DNA from: Cinnamomum chago
Taxonomy: Eukaryota; Streptophyta; Magnoliopsida; Laurales; Lauraceae
Reading direction: 5' to 3'
Length of the DNA stretch: 64,000 bases
NCBI GenBank assembly: GCA_038049695.1
Contig: CP142456.1
Location: 43,070,001 to 43,134,000 of the forward strand
Part shown: one piece after another, positions 46,171-55,912 of the stretch
How positions within the stretch are numbered: the first letter of the stretch is position 1
How the letters are laid out: each line of letters begins with the position of its first letter
The notes under the pieces: generated by a model
Seen by the model: only the letters and a program-made list of their open reading frames with translations
The model's database searches: none
Told to the model about the DNA's origin: nothing
Position numbers and translations under genes: made by a program

Positions 46171-47719
46171 CTTTACTTGGGAGAAGAAACGATCCTTGTC
46201 CGGCGGAAATGGACCAATTTGAAGGAATCGCCCCCACTGCTAGATAATTCACAATATGAGCATACCAGGGGGGATAATTTTGGGACACCGTAAACAATTG
46301 CTCATCTGGAAATGAGTCATGCAAGGGTAAGGTGTCTTCTGTGGTATCCACCAAGATCCAGAATAGGTGGTCAGCTACACAGTTTTTGAAACCCTTCTTG
46401 TCCCGAATCTCAAAGTTGAATTCTTGAAGTAATAGAATCCACCTAATCAATCTTGGCTCAATGTCCTTTTTCGACAATAAGTGCCGCAACGCAGCATGGT
46501 CTGTGAACACTATGACTTTCGATCCTAACAGATAAGACCGAAATTTATCCAAGGCAAACACAACAACTAACAATTCCTTCTCCATCGTGGTGTACTTCAG
46601 TTGGGCATCGGAGAGGGTCTTGCTAGCATAATAGACAACATGTGGAACCTTGTTCACCTGTTGGCCCAGGACTGCACCGACAGCATAGTCGGAAGCATCA
46701 CACATAATCTCAAACGGATGGGCCCAATCCGGTGACTGAATGATAGGGGCAGTGGACAGGGCCTCCCGAAGCTTCTCAAAAGCTTGCATGCAAGCCTCAT
46801 TAAAGACAAAAGCGGCCTCCTTGGTGAGCAATGCACACAAGGGTCGAGAAATCTTACTAAAGTCTTTAATAAATCTGCGGTAAAACCCTGCATGTCCTAA
46901 AAAGGAACGAACTTCCTTAACCGACGAGGGAGGTGGAAGTTTGAATATAAGATCAACCTTGGCCTTATCCACCTCAATGCCTCTAGCGGAAATGATATGC
47001 CCCAAAACGATGCCCTCTCGCACCATGAAATGACTTTTCTCCCAACTTAAGACCAAGTTTGTGTCGGTACAACGTTTCAGCACCTTTGCCAAATTATGGA
47101 GACATTCATCAAATGAAGGTCTGAAAACAGAGAAATCATCCATAAACACCTCTGAGAATTTCTCCACCATGTCGGAGAAAAATGACATCATACACCGTTG
47201 AAAAGTCGCGGGTGCATTACAAAGTCCGAATGACATCCGTCGGTAAGAGAATGTACCGAAAGGACAAGTGAAAGTTGTTTTCTCCTGGTCATCGGGGTAG
47301 ACGGCCACTTGGTTATATTTGGAATAACCATCCAGGAAACAATAAAAACTTTGGCCAGCTAACCTTTCTAAGAACTGGTCAATAAAAGGTAGGGGAAAGT
47401 GGTCCTTTCGGGTCATGAGATTTAACTTTCGATAATCAATGCACACGCGCCACCCAGTAGTGGTTCGTGTGGGAATTAGTTCCCCGTTCTCATTTTCCAC
47501 AACCATGATCCCAGACTTCTTTGGCACCACCTGAGTAGGACTCACCCACTTGCTGTCAGAAATTGGGTATATAATACCTGCATCAAGAAGCTTCAGTACT
47601 TCTTTCATGACCACGTCTTTCATGTTAGGATTTAAACGACGCTGTATTTCCCGTGACGATTTCGCGTCATCTTCGCAATGAATGCGGTGCATGCAGATGG
47701 AGGGGTCAACGCCTTTCAA
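46171..47719 (-). pseudogene. Athila reverse transcriptase and RNase H region (fossil)
   Basis: A long minus-strand reading frame contains [61 protein letters not shown], the catalytic [26 protein letters not shown], and RNase H motifs ([25 protein letters not shown]). These sequences are diagnostic of the Athila group. It converts element RNA to DNA. The frame is open over more than 500 residues, so this is among the better preserved parts of the element. Confidence 0.93.
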
Positions 47720-47731
47720 ATCGGCTACAGA

Positions 47732-48907
47732 CTAGCCGATTGCACTTTTGTGCTCTTGTAACACATCCAAGAGCTGACCCTCTTGATCACCAGATAGATC
47801 AGAAGCAATGATGACTGGCAATGTATCCTTTGGGCCAAGATAAACATACTTGAGTGTAGCAAGAAGTTGTTTTAACTCAAGTGTGGGGGGAACTTCCATC
47901 GAGGGAGGGGCTGGTGCTTTAGAAAGTGGAGGTAGGTGTTCGATCTTTGCCCTCCATGGGGGAAAGTCCAGCATAGCTACCTCATTCAAAAGGGCATTGA
48001 CCTAAGTAATCGAATGGTCAACATCATACTCATCATAGCTAAAATGGGATAAGCAAGCCTATAAGGGATCCTCAGTTAAAATATAAGGGAGGGCTTCATC
48101 AACTAGCTCATCAACAACATCGACTGTGAAGCAGTCGTCCTTTTCCGGAGGCTGATGAGAGGCCTTGAAAGCATTCAGCCTGACTTTCATATTTCCAAAA
48201 GAAACATTCATAACTCCGGTGCGACAGTTAATGGTTGCATTAGCTGTGGCTAAGAAGGGGTGGCCGAGGATGTTTGGAGTTTGTTTCCGCAGGTTTGGCA
48301 CTGGTTCTGTGTCAAGGACAATGAAATCAGCGGGAAAAAGAAATTTGTCCACTTTGACAAGAACATCCTCAATTATACCCCGGGTCACCCTGACGGATCT
48401 GTCAGTAAGTTGCAAGGTAACCGTTGTGGGTTTCAACTCGCCCAACCCAATTTGCTCATACATTGAGTAAGGCAAGAGATTGAAACTAGCTCCAAGATCT
48501 AGCAAAGCATGATCAATGATGTGACTCCCGATTGTACAAGTTACAGTGGGGGTGCCGGGATCTTTCAGCTTGGGAGGAGTGTCATGCTGAATTAAGGAAC
48601 TCACTTGCTCGGTGAGCATGAGCTTTTTGGACACATTGGGTTTGGATTTGCGCTTCTGAGTGCACAAGTCTTTTAGAAATTTTGCATACGAAGGCACTTG
48701 CTTGATAGCATCCAGGAAAGGTAGATTGATCTTTACTTGCTTGAACACATCGAACATTTTATCCATGGTTCCTCCCTTTTTCCCGAAGGGAGAGGGTGTG
48801 TCCAGACAAGTAGGGAAATGGGCTTTAGGCACATAAGTGGGTGCCACCGCCGGAATAGATGAAGAAGTGGAAGGGCTGACCTCCTTTTCCTTGGGACTCT
48901 TTTCCAC
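47732..48907 (-). pseudogene. Athila protease and following linker (fossil)
   Basis: On the minus strand: LLDLGASFNLLPYSMYEQIG, with the DLGAS active-site form normal for Athila; DRSVRVTRGIIEDVLVKVDK; FIVLDTEPVP; then ILGHPFLATANATINCRTG. The linker LPPLSKAPAPPSMEVPPTLE and LKYVYLG leads into RT. The family enzyme cleaves the polyprotein. Confidence 0.88.
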
Positions 48908-49039
48908 CCTAGAGCTTTTGCGGTTTGGGGCAGACTCTCTAACAATTTTCGTAGGCTCCTCAGGCCTAGTCTCGACCTCACGCCCATTCCTTAGTGTGAT
49001 AACTACCTTAGCTTCCTCATGATAGGTGTCATGAGGTTG

Positions 49040-50524
49040 CTAGCTACTTCCCACCTCAAAAGTATTCTTAGGGTTGACAGTGGGTTGGCTAGGTAAACGG
49101 CCCTCTTCTCTTCTATTAAGAGCAATAGCTATTTGGCTCATATGGGTCTCTAGCTTGGCTATGGACTGAGAATGAGAGTGGACCAGTTGATTACCTGCTT
49201 TGAGCTCCTTTAGCTCTTGCAGTACTGTCTCCTCAAATGATGGATTTCTTTGAGGAGGTTGAGGGTTGGGTGACTGGTAGGATTGTTGGGAACGATAGGC
49301 CGCATGATTGTATTGAAAATTAGGCATATTTCCCGTTTGAGAGAAAGAAGTGCCTTGACCGGGTGACTTCCATGAAAAATTGGGGTGACTGCGCCATCCT
49401 GGGTTGTAGGTATTTGAATAAGGATCAGTTCCCGGTTTGGAGAACCCCTAAGCAGCATTCACCTGCTCTTGCACAAACTCAGGAAATTGGGGTGCTGCAG
49501 GACAATCACTTACAAAATGACCGGGACTGTTGCATAAAGCGCAAGCATCTTGATGAGCAGAAGGCTGGGGAGGTGAAGATTGGAGAGATTGTCCCCTAGA
49601 AATCAATTGATCTATCTTTTGGGTCAAGGCAACCACTTGGGTTGTGAGTTCATTAGAGGGCTGAATTTCAAATACCCCCTTAGGTTTTTGCAAAATAGAG
49701 ACTACCGGCCTCTCCAATGTAGCAGTGAAGGCATGGTGTTGGAAGGTCTCGCTCATATTCTCAAAGAGCTCCCATGCCTCATCCTCATTTTTTAACATTA
49801 TTGATCCCCCACTGGCGGTCACTACCATGTTTCGTCATTCGGGTGATAGCCCATCATAAAAGAATTGCACCAATTGCCATTTGGCAATTTGGTGATGAGG
49901 ACACTTTCTAATGAGATCCTTGAATCTATCCCACACCTCATGAAATTATTCATTGTCAGTTTGGGTGAAAGATGTGATAGATCTCCTGTACTAATTTGTT
50001 TTTCCCACAAAGAAATATTTGTCTAAGAATTTTTGTTGTAGTTGGGCCCAAGAATTGATAGAGTTTGCAGGTAAAGTACTCAGCCAATACTTGGCTTTTT
50101 CCTTCAATGAAAATGAAAAGAGAAACATTTTTAAGGCCTTACTACTAAAATTGTTTATTCGCACCATGGAGCAAAAAACCAAGAACTCATCAATGTGGTT
50201 GTACGGGTCCTCATTATTCAAGCCATAGAAAGAAGGAATAAGATTGATTGTGCTAGGCTTGATTTCATATTGAGCTGCTTGTACTATAGGCAGCTGAATA
50301 CACGATGGTGACGCGTAATCTGAAGGAGTATAGTGCTCCTTCAAGGGTCGGAGAGGTGGAGCCTCAGGACCCCCATCTTCTTTTCTTGCCTCAACCATTA
50401 GTGAATTTGTTTGTGAGACAGCAGAAGGGTGTTTAGATGATCTAATTTTTCTAAGGACTCGCTCTAAATCTTGGTCTAGAGAAATCAAATCTGGATGACA
50501 AGAGCGACGACCAAGCATGCACAC
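49040..50524 (-). pseudogene. Athila gag (fossil)
   Basis: On the minus strand: YEIKPSTINLIPSFYGLNNE, DPYNHIDEFLVFCSMVRINN, FLFSFSLKEKAKYWLSTLPA and NSINSWAQLQQKFLDKYF, the Athila capsid-type domain. Further on is the zinc knuckle CALCNSPGHFVSDC, then a glutamine- and proline-rich stretch and ETHMSQIAIALNRREEGRLP. Gag forms the particle. It is broken in a few places. Confidence 0.9.
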
Positions 50525-50793
50525 ACAAAACTTATTGCAATTATAAGAAAAGAATCAGAAAGTCTAGGCCTACCACGCTCCAGGTATAAGCGACCTTTTA
50601 ATTGAGTAGGACTTTCAAGTTGTCAACAGTGCTCTAGGGTCTGGCATAAACCTTAGGATTCTCTGTTTTAGAATCAATATCCTGCAGTAAGAATAGTAGA
50701 GGTGTGAGAAAAGATGGTAAAGTAAAATAAAAAGAAATAGGAAAAGCTAAACTAATGTTAGAATTTAAAAGAAACAAACAACCGTGCTAATTG
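50525..50793 (-). other. Athila leader between primer site and gag
   Basis: A short non-coding stretch with no gene seen. It contains plus-strand CGCTCCAGGTATAAGCGACC near 50577-50596. Confidence 0.6.
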
Positions 50794-50811
50794 TCCCCGG
50801 CAACGGCGCCA
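50794..50811 (-). other. Athila primer binding site, tRNA-Asp type
   Basis: On the minus strand it reads TGGCGCCGTTGCCGGGGA, five bases inside the 5' LTR. This is the complement of the 3' end of plant tRNA-Asp, as known for Athila elements. Confidence 0.93.
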
Positions 50812-50816
50812 AAATT

Positions 50817-51863
50817 TGACCAATCCTAAAACAGGGCTGCGAATATAAATTATTCCTCCGGTACTACCTCTGCTTGCAAAAGCAAAGATGTTAACCGAGT
50901 ATCGTATCCACTGGGACAAAAAGACTAAGTTGTGTTGTTTCCTAAATTCTTAGACTAATCCTATTAGAAAACGAAGTGTTGGGTTGATTGATTGTAATTC
51001 CTAAATTAACAAATTAAAAGACAGGGTTGACTCAATCAGAGAAAAGATCTCACGGTACGAATCCACTCTAACCTCGCACAATGGCAAGTATAGGCCTAAG
51101 GTTTCACTGTCAACGCTATAGAGACTCGTCCTGGTTACAAACCTGTAGAGTCAACAAATAAGGGATGTGGATGTAAATCGGGGCATAACCTATCACTATG
51201 GCATAGATTATCCTAGATCTAACAAACACATTCATTCAAGCATCATTATATAACTTAGTACTCAAATCTACAAAATTAAAATACCAAAGAAAGAGATATT
51301 GCATTAATAAAATCCAATCAATGGATTAACATCTTGTCATATAACCAAAAGCGTTTAAAATAAAACCCTAAACCTATACATCACCATAAACAAGAGATTA
51401 GGGCTTCATCGCAACCCAAAGATAAAGATTTAGTTACGCATGGCAAGAGGTTGACGAAGAATCTCTGATGAAATCACCATGGACGCGCTTCCAAAAGCTC
51501 CAAAACCTCGCTCCAGACCTTCTCCCAAGATGTGTGTGTCTCCAAAAACGAGTTTGGACTTTTATTTATAGGTTTTGGGATGAAAAACCTCTTCAAAACG
51601 TGCATGAGACGGACTCTCGGACGGTCCGGGCGTCCGTACGCCAGGACAAATTTCTGTCCTATGCGTCTCCGGACGCCAGGTGCCAGTGAGCACCGGTTCG
51701 ATTGGGTTTTTATCATTTTTTCTCATCTTGCGCCAATTTCTTTCCAATGCACCTAGAACACCTGTAAACATGAAAATAATATAATTAGACTATTTTATCG
51801 CATCAAAGTGTATATCAAAGTCTAAACTAAGGGGCCTTAATGATACATTTTATGCTCTTATCA
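50817..51863 (-). repeat. Athila 5' LTR
   Basis: It starts TGACCAATCC and ends CTCTTATCA on the plus strand, canonical at both ends. The minus-strand TATA box is at 51562-51571, the inverted repeat at 51643-51660, and a shortened palindrome cluster lies around 51625-51680. About 2 percent divergence from the other LTR. Confidence 0.94.
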
Positions 51864-51868
51864 GGTAG

Positions 51869-52137
51869 CCAGTAGAGACGAAGTGCGGCGGCCAGTGTTT
51901 GTGGCATCCCACGGTCATCTTTCGGTCGAGGTCCAGCAGCTGCTTCGTCGTGTTGAGCGACTGGTGTGCTGAAGGTCGCAGCTGCTGGTGGGCCTTGTAA
52001 ATTATAGCCGTTTGGGAATTTCCTTGCTGTGGCCGGCCAGACTCCAACGGTCATTAATGGCATCATTTTTTTTATCGAAAAATGAGTATTTTGCCTTGGG
52101 GAATGTTATGTATGGGCAAATGAATTTTTGTGTGTCA
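51869..52137 (-). repeat. Tat element 5' LTR, outer part
   Basis: This continues the Tat LTR after the Athila. On the minus strand the LTR begins TGACACACAAAA. The next plus-strand bases ACATA would be the right target duplication, but its partner is off-window. Confidence 0.7.
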
Positions 52138-52226
52138 ACATATGTATGCAATATAACATTCTTTTTAAACCTATATAGATCTCTTTAAATTTGAATTTTT
52201 TTTACAGTGGCTTACCTTCAAAACTC
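52138..52226. other. Short A/T-rich stretch between the Tat element and the D-type LTR
   Basis: About 85 bp of unassigned sequence; no feature seen. Confidence 0.6.
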
Positions 52227-54907
52227 CGTAAACATCCCGTCCCGGATTAATCAAGATTAATGCTAATTAATCGTGTTTAATTGAGCTAATTGTGGTTAAT
52301 GGTCAAATGAAGCTAAAATAGTTTCAATTAACTGAATTAGACCTTAATGAAATGAGTTGGTTTGAGACTAAGTCATTTGAGTTGGTTTTAGACTCAATTG
52401 ATGAGAATAAGGACTTTTGTGTAAATATGGGGTTTTCGCGTATTTTGTCGAATACGGTAACTTTTGATACCATCGCGTGTATCTCAAAGAGTACATCAAC
52501 TTTTATAATAGGCTTGATTACATTTGACTTGAAATGGATTAAGTGAGCCTTCATTTAACTCAAAATGTAAATGGGCTTAAGAAAGGGGGGTTTAGTGCAA
52601 AATTCTATTTATAAAGGTTCTAAATGAACCCAATTTCATTCAATCAATCATCTTCAGCAAAGAGAAACCCTAGGCTCTCCATTTTCTTCTATCTTCTTCA
52701 ATAATTGTCTAAATTAGAGGTGTTGTAAGTGTATCTAGAGAGGAGAATTCATCTACTTCATCTTCTCCATCAAGCTTCTTCACTTCTTGGTATTAGAGTT
52801 TGAGGGAAAGCTTCAAATTTCTCTTCATCAAGCTTCAAGGTGAGTGTTTAGTGATTTTTACAGAACTTCCAAGTTCTGTAGGTGAATTAGAATAGTTTTT
52901 AGCACAAACAACTCAAGAAATTCTATTTTTGGTTATTTTATGGAATTATGGTTTTGAATTGGGAGATTTTGTCTCAAACTGAGCTAAGCAAAGAGGGATT
53001 CTTATTAATTGACCTCAAGCTAACACAAGTATAATCAGTTCATTGTGCATAGATGCTTGTAACCTTCCATTAAATGTTATATTTAACCTTTTTTTCATTT
53101 GAATTGGTTTATAATGTTAAATGGTTATAGTATGATGATTAGATTGTTTATGGAGTATTGGAGGCTCAAATAATATTTAAATGGTCTTTGGAAAGACCTG
53201 GAAATGAGTAGGAAATGTGGGGAAAAGAAAGAGTTGGGAAGCAATGCAAAACAGAACTTTATAGGTTCTGTCCAGAAAAATCCGCATTGAACGTTCGAAC
53301 TCTTGGCTTCGCTGGTTTTTGGCTTGGAACATCCTGCACTGAATGTTCAAACTCTTCTTCTGAGAGTTCGAACTCTTGGCAGACAATTGAATTTGGCAGA
53401 TTTTCAAACGACCATGATTTTTTATTCGTACGTTGGATTTTGGAGTTCCACACATCGTTGGAAAGCTCTTGGAACTTTGATTCTAATCGTCTACAGTTCC
53501 GATCAATCGGATGACTCAAAAATGATTTCAGACTGAGATGATTTAATTTGAATCAAAAGCTCTTTCTATTCATATAAATAGGTTTGTAAGTTAGTTTTGA
53601 GATTGTTTATAGTGTAATTGAAGATTATTAAGCCTTAAAGGTTATAAAGACTATAGTTGACCGTGGAATTTATAGTTTGATTTAAAGCATTGTTCAATGG
53701 GATTGAACAATATATGTGTTAACCGCTGGTTTATTTTGAACCTTCATAGGTGTTAATTAAGGGGACTCTAATGTACATAATATATAATGTGATGTCCATT
53801 AAGAATAACACGTACATTAGATAACCAAATGTTAAATAAATAGAGTTGTGAATGGTCATAATTCTCTAATAGAGTTGCATACATATTGTTGATCTTAAGT
53901 CTATTATGTGATTTGTATTAGTATTCATTCCTTTTAATTATTTTGAATGGAATTTATGAATTGAATTGAAACTCAAAATGGGTTAAACATTGACTTGATA
54001 CATATTTGATTTGAATTGATTCTTTGAGTTTGGCACTGCATAGTTGTCCTATTAAAGCTCGTTGTAGAGCTGAAATGGGTTAAATGATTATTCCTACTGC
54101 AGTAGATGGATTTGGGGGCATTCTGGAGCTCCGTGGTGATCCAGTTGTCCCTAGCTCAGACACTAGTCAGATCCCACAATATATATTTGAAAATTGAATC
54201 AATACTTCCATTTGGAAGAAATGAAATGAAATGCTATAGTAGTTGCCAATTAGTGTATGATTCTCATTTGAATGCATATATACAGTTGTCATTGTACGAA
54301 ATGTTTACAATTGTCTAATGTTAGACTTGAACATATTAAGTATGTGTTAAAGAATGTACTATCATAGATCTGTTTATACATTGCTAAATCGTTGTATTCA
54401 CTAGTGTCATTGATGGTGTTACGAGCCCAGTTGCCAATGCCAGTCCTGCAGAGGCAGCAGCGCCAGAAGAGGAGGCCGCTCTGATTCCTCCAGAAGGACT
54501 AGTGGAGTGGAATGGCCTAGATATCATTTGATATTGATATCTAAGTGCGAAAATGACTTAGGAGTTTCTTTTTTACACGGTTTTGAGAACTTCAGATACT
54601 TGTCATTCTGCATTGTATTTTAAATACGCAGTGAATGACATGAATAGAGGAATGAGAATTTGATATTTTTGTATAAAGAACTTTGTACATTTGTAAATGT
54701 GTACATCGGTATATGATATCATTTGTATATGTCCTCCGCAATATGTGTATTTTACAGATGTATATGGAATGTCTCACTTGCACGAAGTATGTATATCCCT
54801 TGTGGATTTCATTTTAACTTCGGTTAATTCGGAGTTCACGGGTGTACGTGTGGTCACGACTTGGGAATTAACCAGATGTAATCAAATCTTGAGCTCGGGT
54901 CGTGACA
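52227..54907 (+). mobile_element. Solo D-type LTR, 2.68 kb (Ty3/gypsy, probably Tekay/Del-like)
   Basis: It starts CGTAAACATCCCG and ends TCGGGTCGTGACA. The flanks are AACTC (52222-52226) and AAATC (54908-54912), a 5 bp target duplication with one difference. A TATA box (TATAAA) lies at 52610-52615. It carries GTTCGAAC-type palindromes, including a perfect 14 bp one at 53363-53376. Its first 50 bp align with the start of the C-type LTR. No primer site, coding region or second LTR is present. The CG start instead of TG is noted separately. Confidence 0.75.
53289..53376. repeat. GTTCGAAC-type palindromes in the D-type LTR
   Basis: Overlapping GAACGTTC and GTTCGAAC lie at 53289-53300, and a perfect AGAGTTCGAACTCT at 53363-53376. 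A degenerate GTTCAAAC lies between them. Confidence 0.88.
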
Positions 54908-54959
54908 AAATCTCTATAGCGGTTCGCATAAGACACGATAAACGCAGACTATTGTTTTT

Positions 54960-55860
54960 CTCTTCATTAGTCGCCGCCCCCCCCCCACCCCCCGGCCGGA
55001 AAGTCAAGGTGGCCTAAGGGACCCGTGGGTAGCATCCAATTGGGATTTTTGGGACTTCATCGACTCTACTAATCTTGTGGACTTGGGTTTTGTGGAGAAG
55101 ACTTGACAGGGGTCTTGCAAATGCAAGGTGGGTGCAACTTTATGGGGACGATTCTATTACGCATCTTCCGTGCATTGGCTCTGGCCATTGTCCACTACTG
55201 CTCTCTAACGAAACCAAAAGGAGAACCAACCCACCATCCTTCTAGTTTGAGAATATCTGGCTTCTGCAGCCAGGCTTTCATGAGATAGTTTAAAAGCTAG
55301 TTCAAACGGGATGAGAGCATTATGAATCACCTTTAGTGACACTTGAGAGCAAGCTCCAATCTTTAAAAGATACGTTGGCCTAGAAAATATTGACTTTCGG
55401 ATCACTATCTGCTAACCTTAACCCCCTAAAAAACCAGATCAATGGCATTTAACACACATTACCAGCACACCCATTTTCTCCATCACTTGGAACATGACCT
55501 ACAACACGAATACCACCTAAAACGTCTCCAGCAGGAGGTGTAATGGATACAACGGCCACATGTCTAATGGATTAATAAGGGTGATCAAAACTCCAAGTTT
55601 TTCCATAGGGTAGAGAAGATGAATTTCTAGCGTGATCACATAAACTGCCTTTTGGATAACAATGGAGAAACTTACCACTCTTCTGAGAACCTCCCACACC
55701 ACTGCAAGGTTTACTTCAAAGCTGTATATACCCCCACTTGATTCTGAAAATTATCTCACTTTGCAACTCCCAAAGAAACTGGTTCAAGTTGTAAACAATG
55801 AGTCGATTATGGCAATCCCATCAGAAGATGAAATACTTGCAGCCACTCTGTCCATTGGTG
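54960..55860 (+). mobile_element. L1-type LINE fragment (endonuclease end to RT start), decayed
   Basis: Read across the + strand frames, the sequence shows typical plant L1 ORF2 features in order: FIDSTNLVDLGFCG from about 55049, the end of the endonuclease domain; FENIWLLQPGFHEIV near 55245-55290; LQQEV then WINKGDQNSKFFHRVEK near 55525-55615; and IPSEDEILAATLSIG near 55812-55856, just before the RT. It stops where a GGGGT microsatellite begins. There are several stops and frame changes, and no RT core, poly-A tail or 5' end is present. It is an old fragment cut by later insertions. Confidence 0.85.
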
Positions 55861-55861
55861 G

Positions 55862-55898
55862 GTGTGGGGTGGGGTGGGGTGGGGTGGGGTGGGGGGGA
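55862..55898 (+). repeat. GGGGT microsatellite
   Basis: About five GGGGT units followed by a G run, sitting at the broken end of the LINE fragment. Confidence 0.9.
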
Positions 55899-55912
55899 TA
55901 AGGCACAGGCCC

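Larger units (their letters stand above)
25736..51863 (-). mobile_element. Athila-type Ty3/gypsy retrotransposon, broken, carrying three nested insertions
   Basis: Two LTRs of about 1.05 kb lie 24 kb apart in the same orientation with a near-perfect target duplication. In minus-strand order come the primer site (tRNA-Asp type), gag, protease, RT/RNase H, integrase, a long post-pol region with a third gene, and a polypurine tract. Removing the solo LARD-type LTR, the SIRE-like element within it and the solo A-type LTR leaves about 11.5 kb, the usual Athila size. The LTRs differ at roughly 20 of 1045 compared sites plus one indel of about 17 bp, near 2 percent. The coding region is broken, with at least several interruptions. 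Confidence 0.93.
3423..52137 (-). mobile_element. Tat/Ogre-like Ty3/gypsy retrotransposon, broken, outer frame of the nest
   Basis: The element reads on the minus strand and extends past the left edge, where its 3' LTR should lie. Visible parts from right to left are: the 5' LTR (24970-25735 and 51869-52137, split by the Athila), primer site, leader, gag, protease, linker, RT/RNase H, integrase, a repeat-bearing spacer, and an antisense gene of the plant mobile domain kind. The RT contains the KACPKDDFPLP signature of the Tat group. The extra antisense gene between pol and the 3' LTR is known for Tat-lineage elements. It is a decayed fossil with many breaks, probably well over ten, and has been hit by at least three later insertions. 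It must predate the Athila, whose own LTRs differ by about 2 percent. Confidence 0.85.

Noticed and set aside
55517-55702. Minus-strand frame that looked like a gene fragment with a GTAAGT donor
   Set aside because: The + strand gives a better, ordered match to L1 LINE motifs over the same bases.
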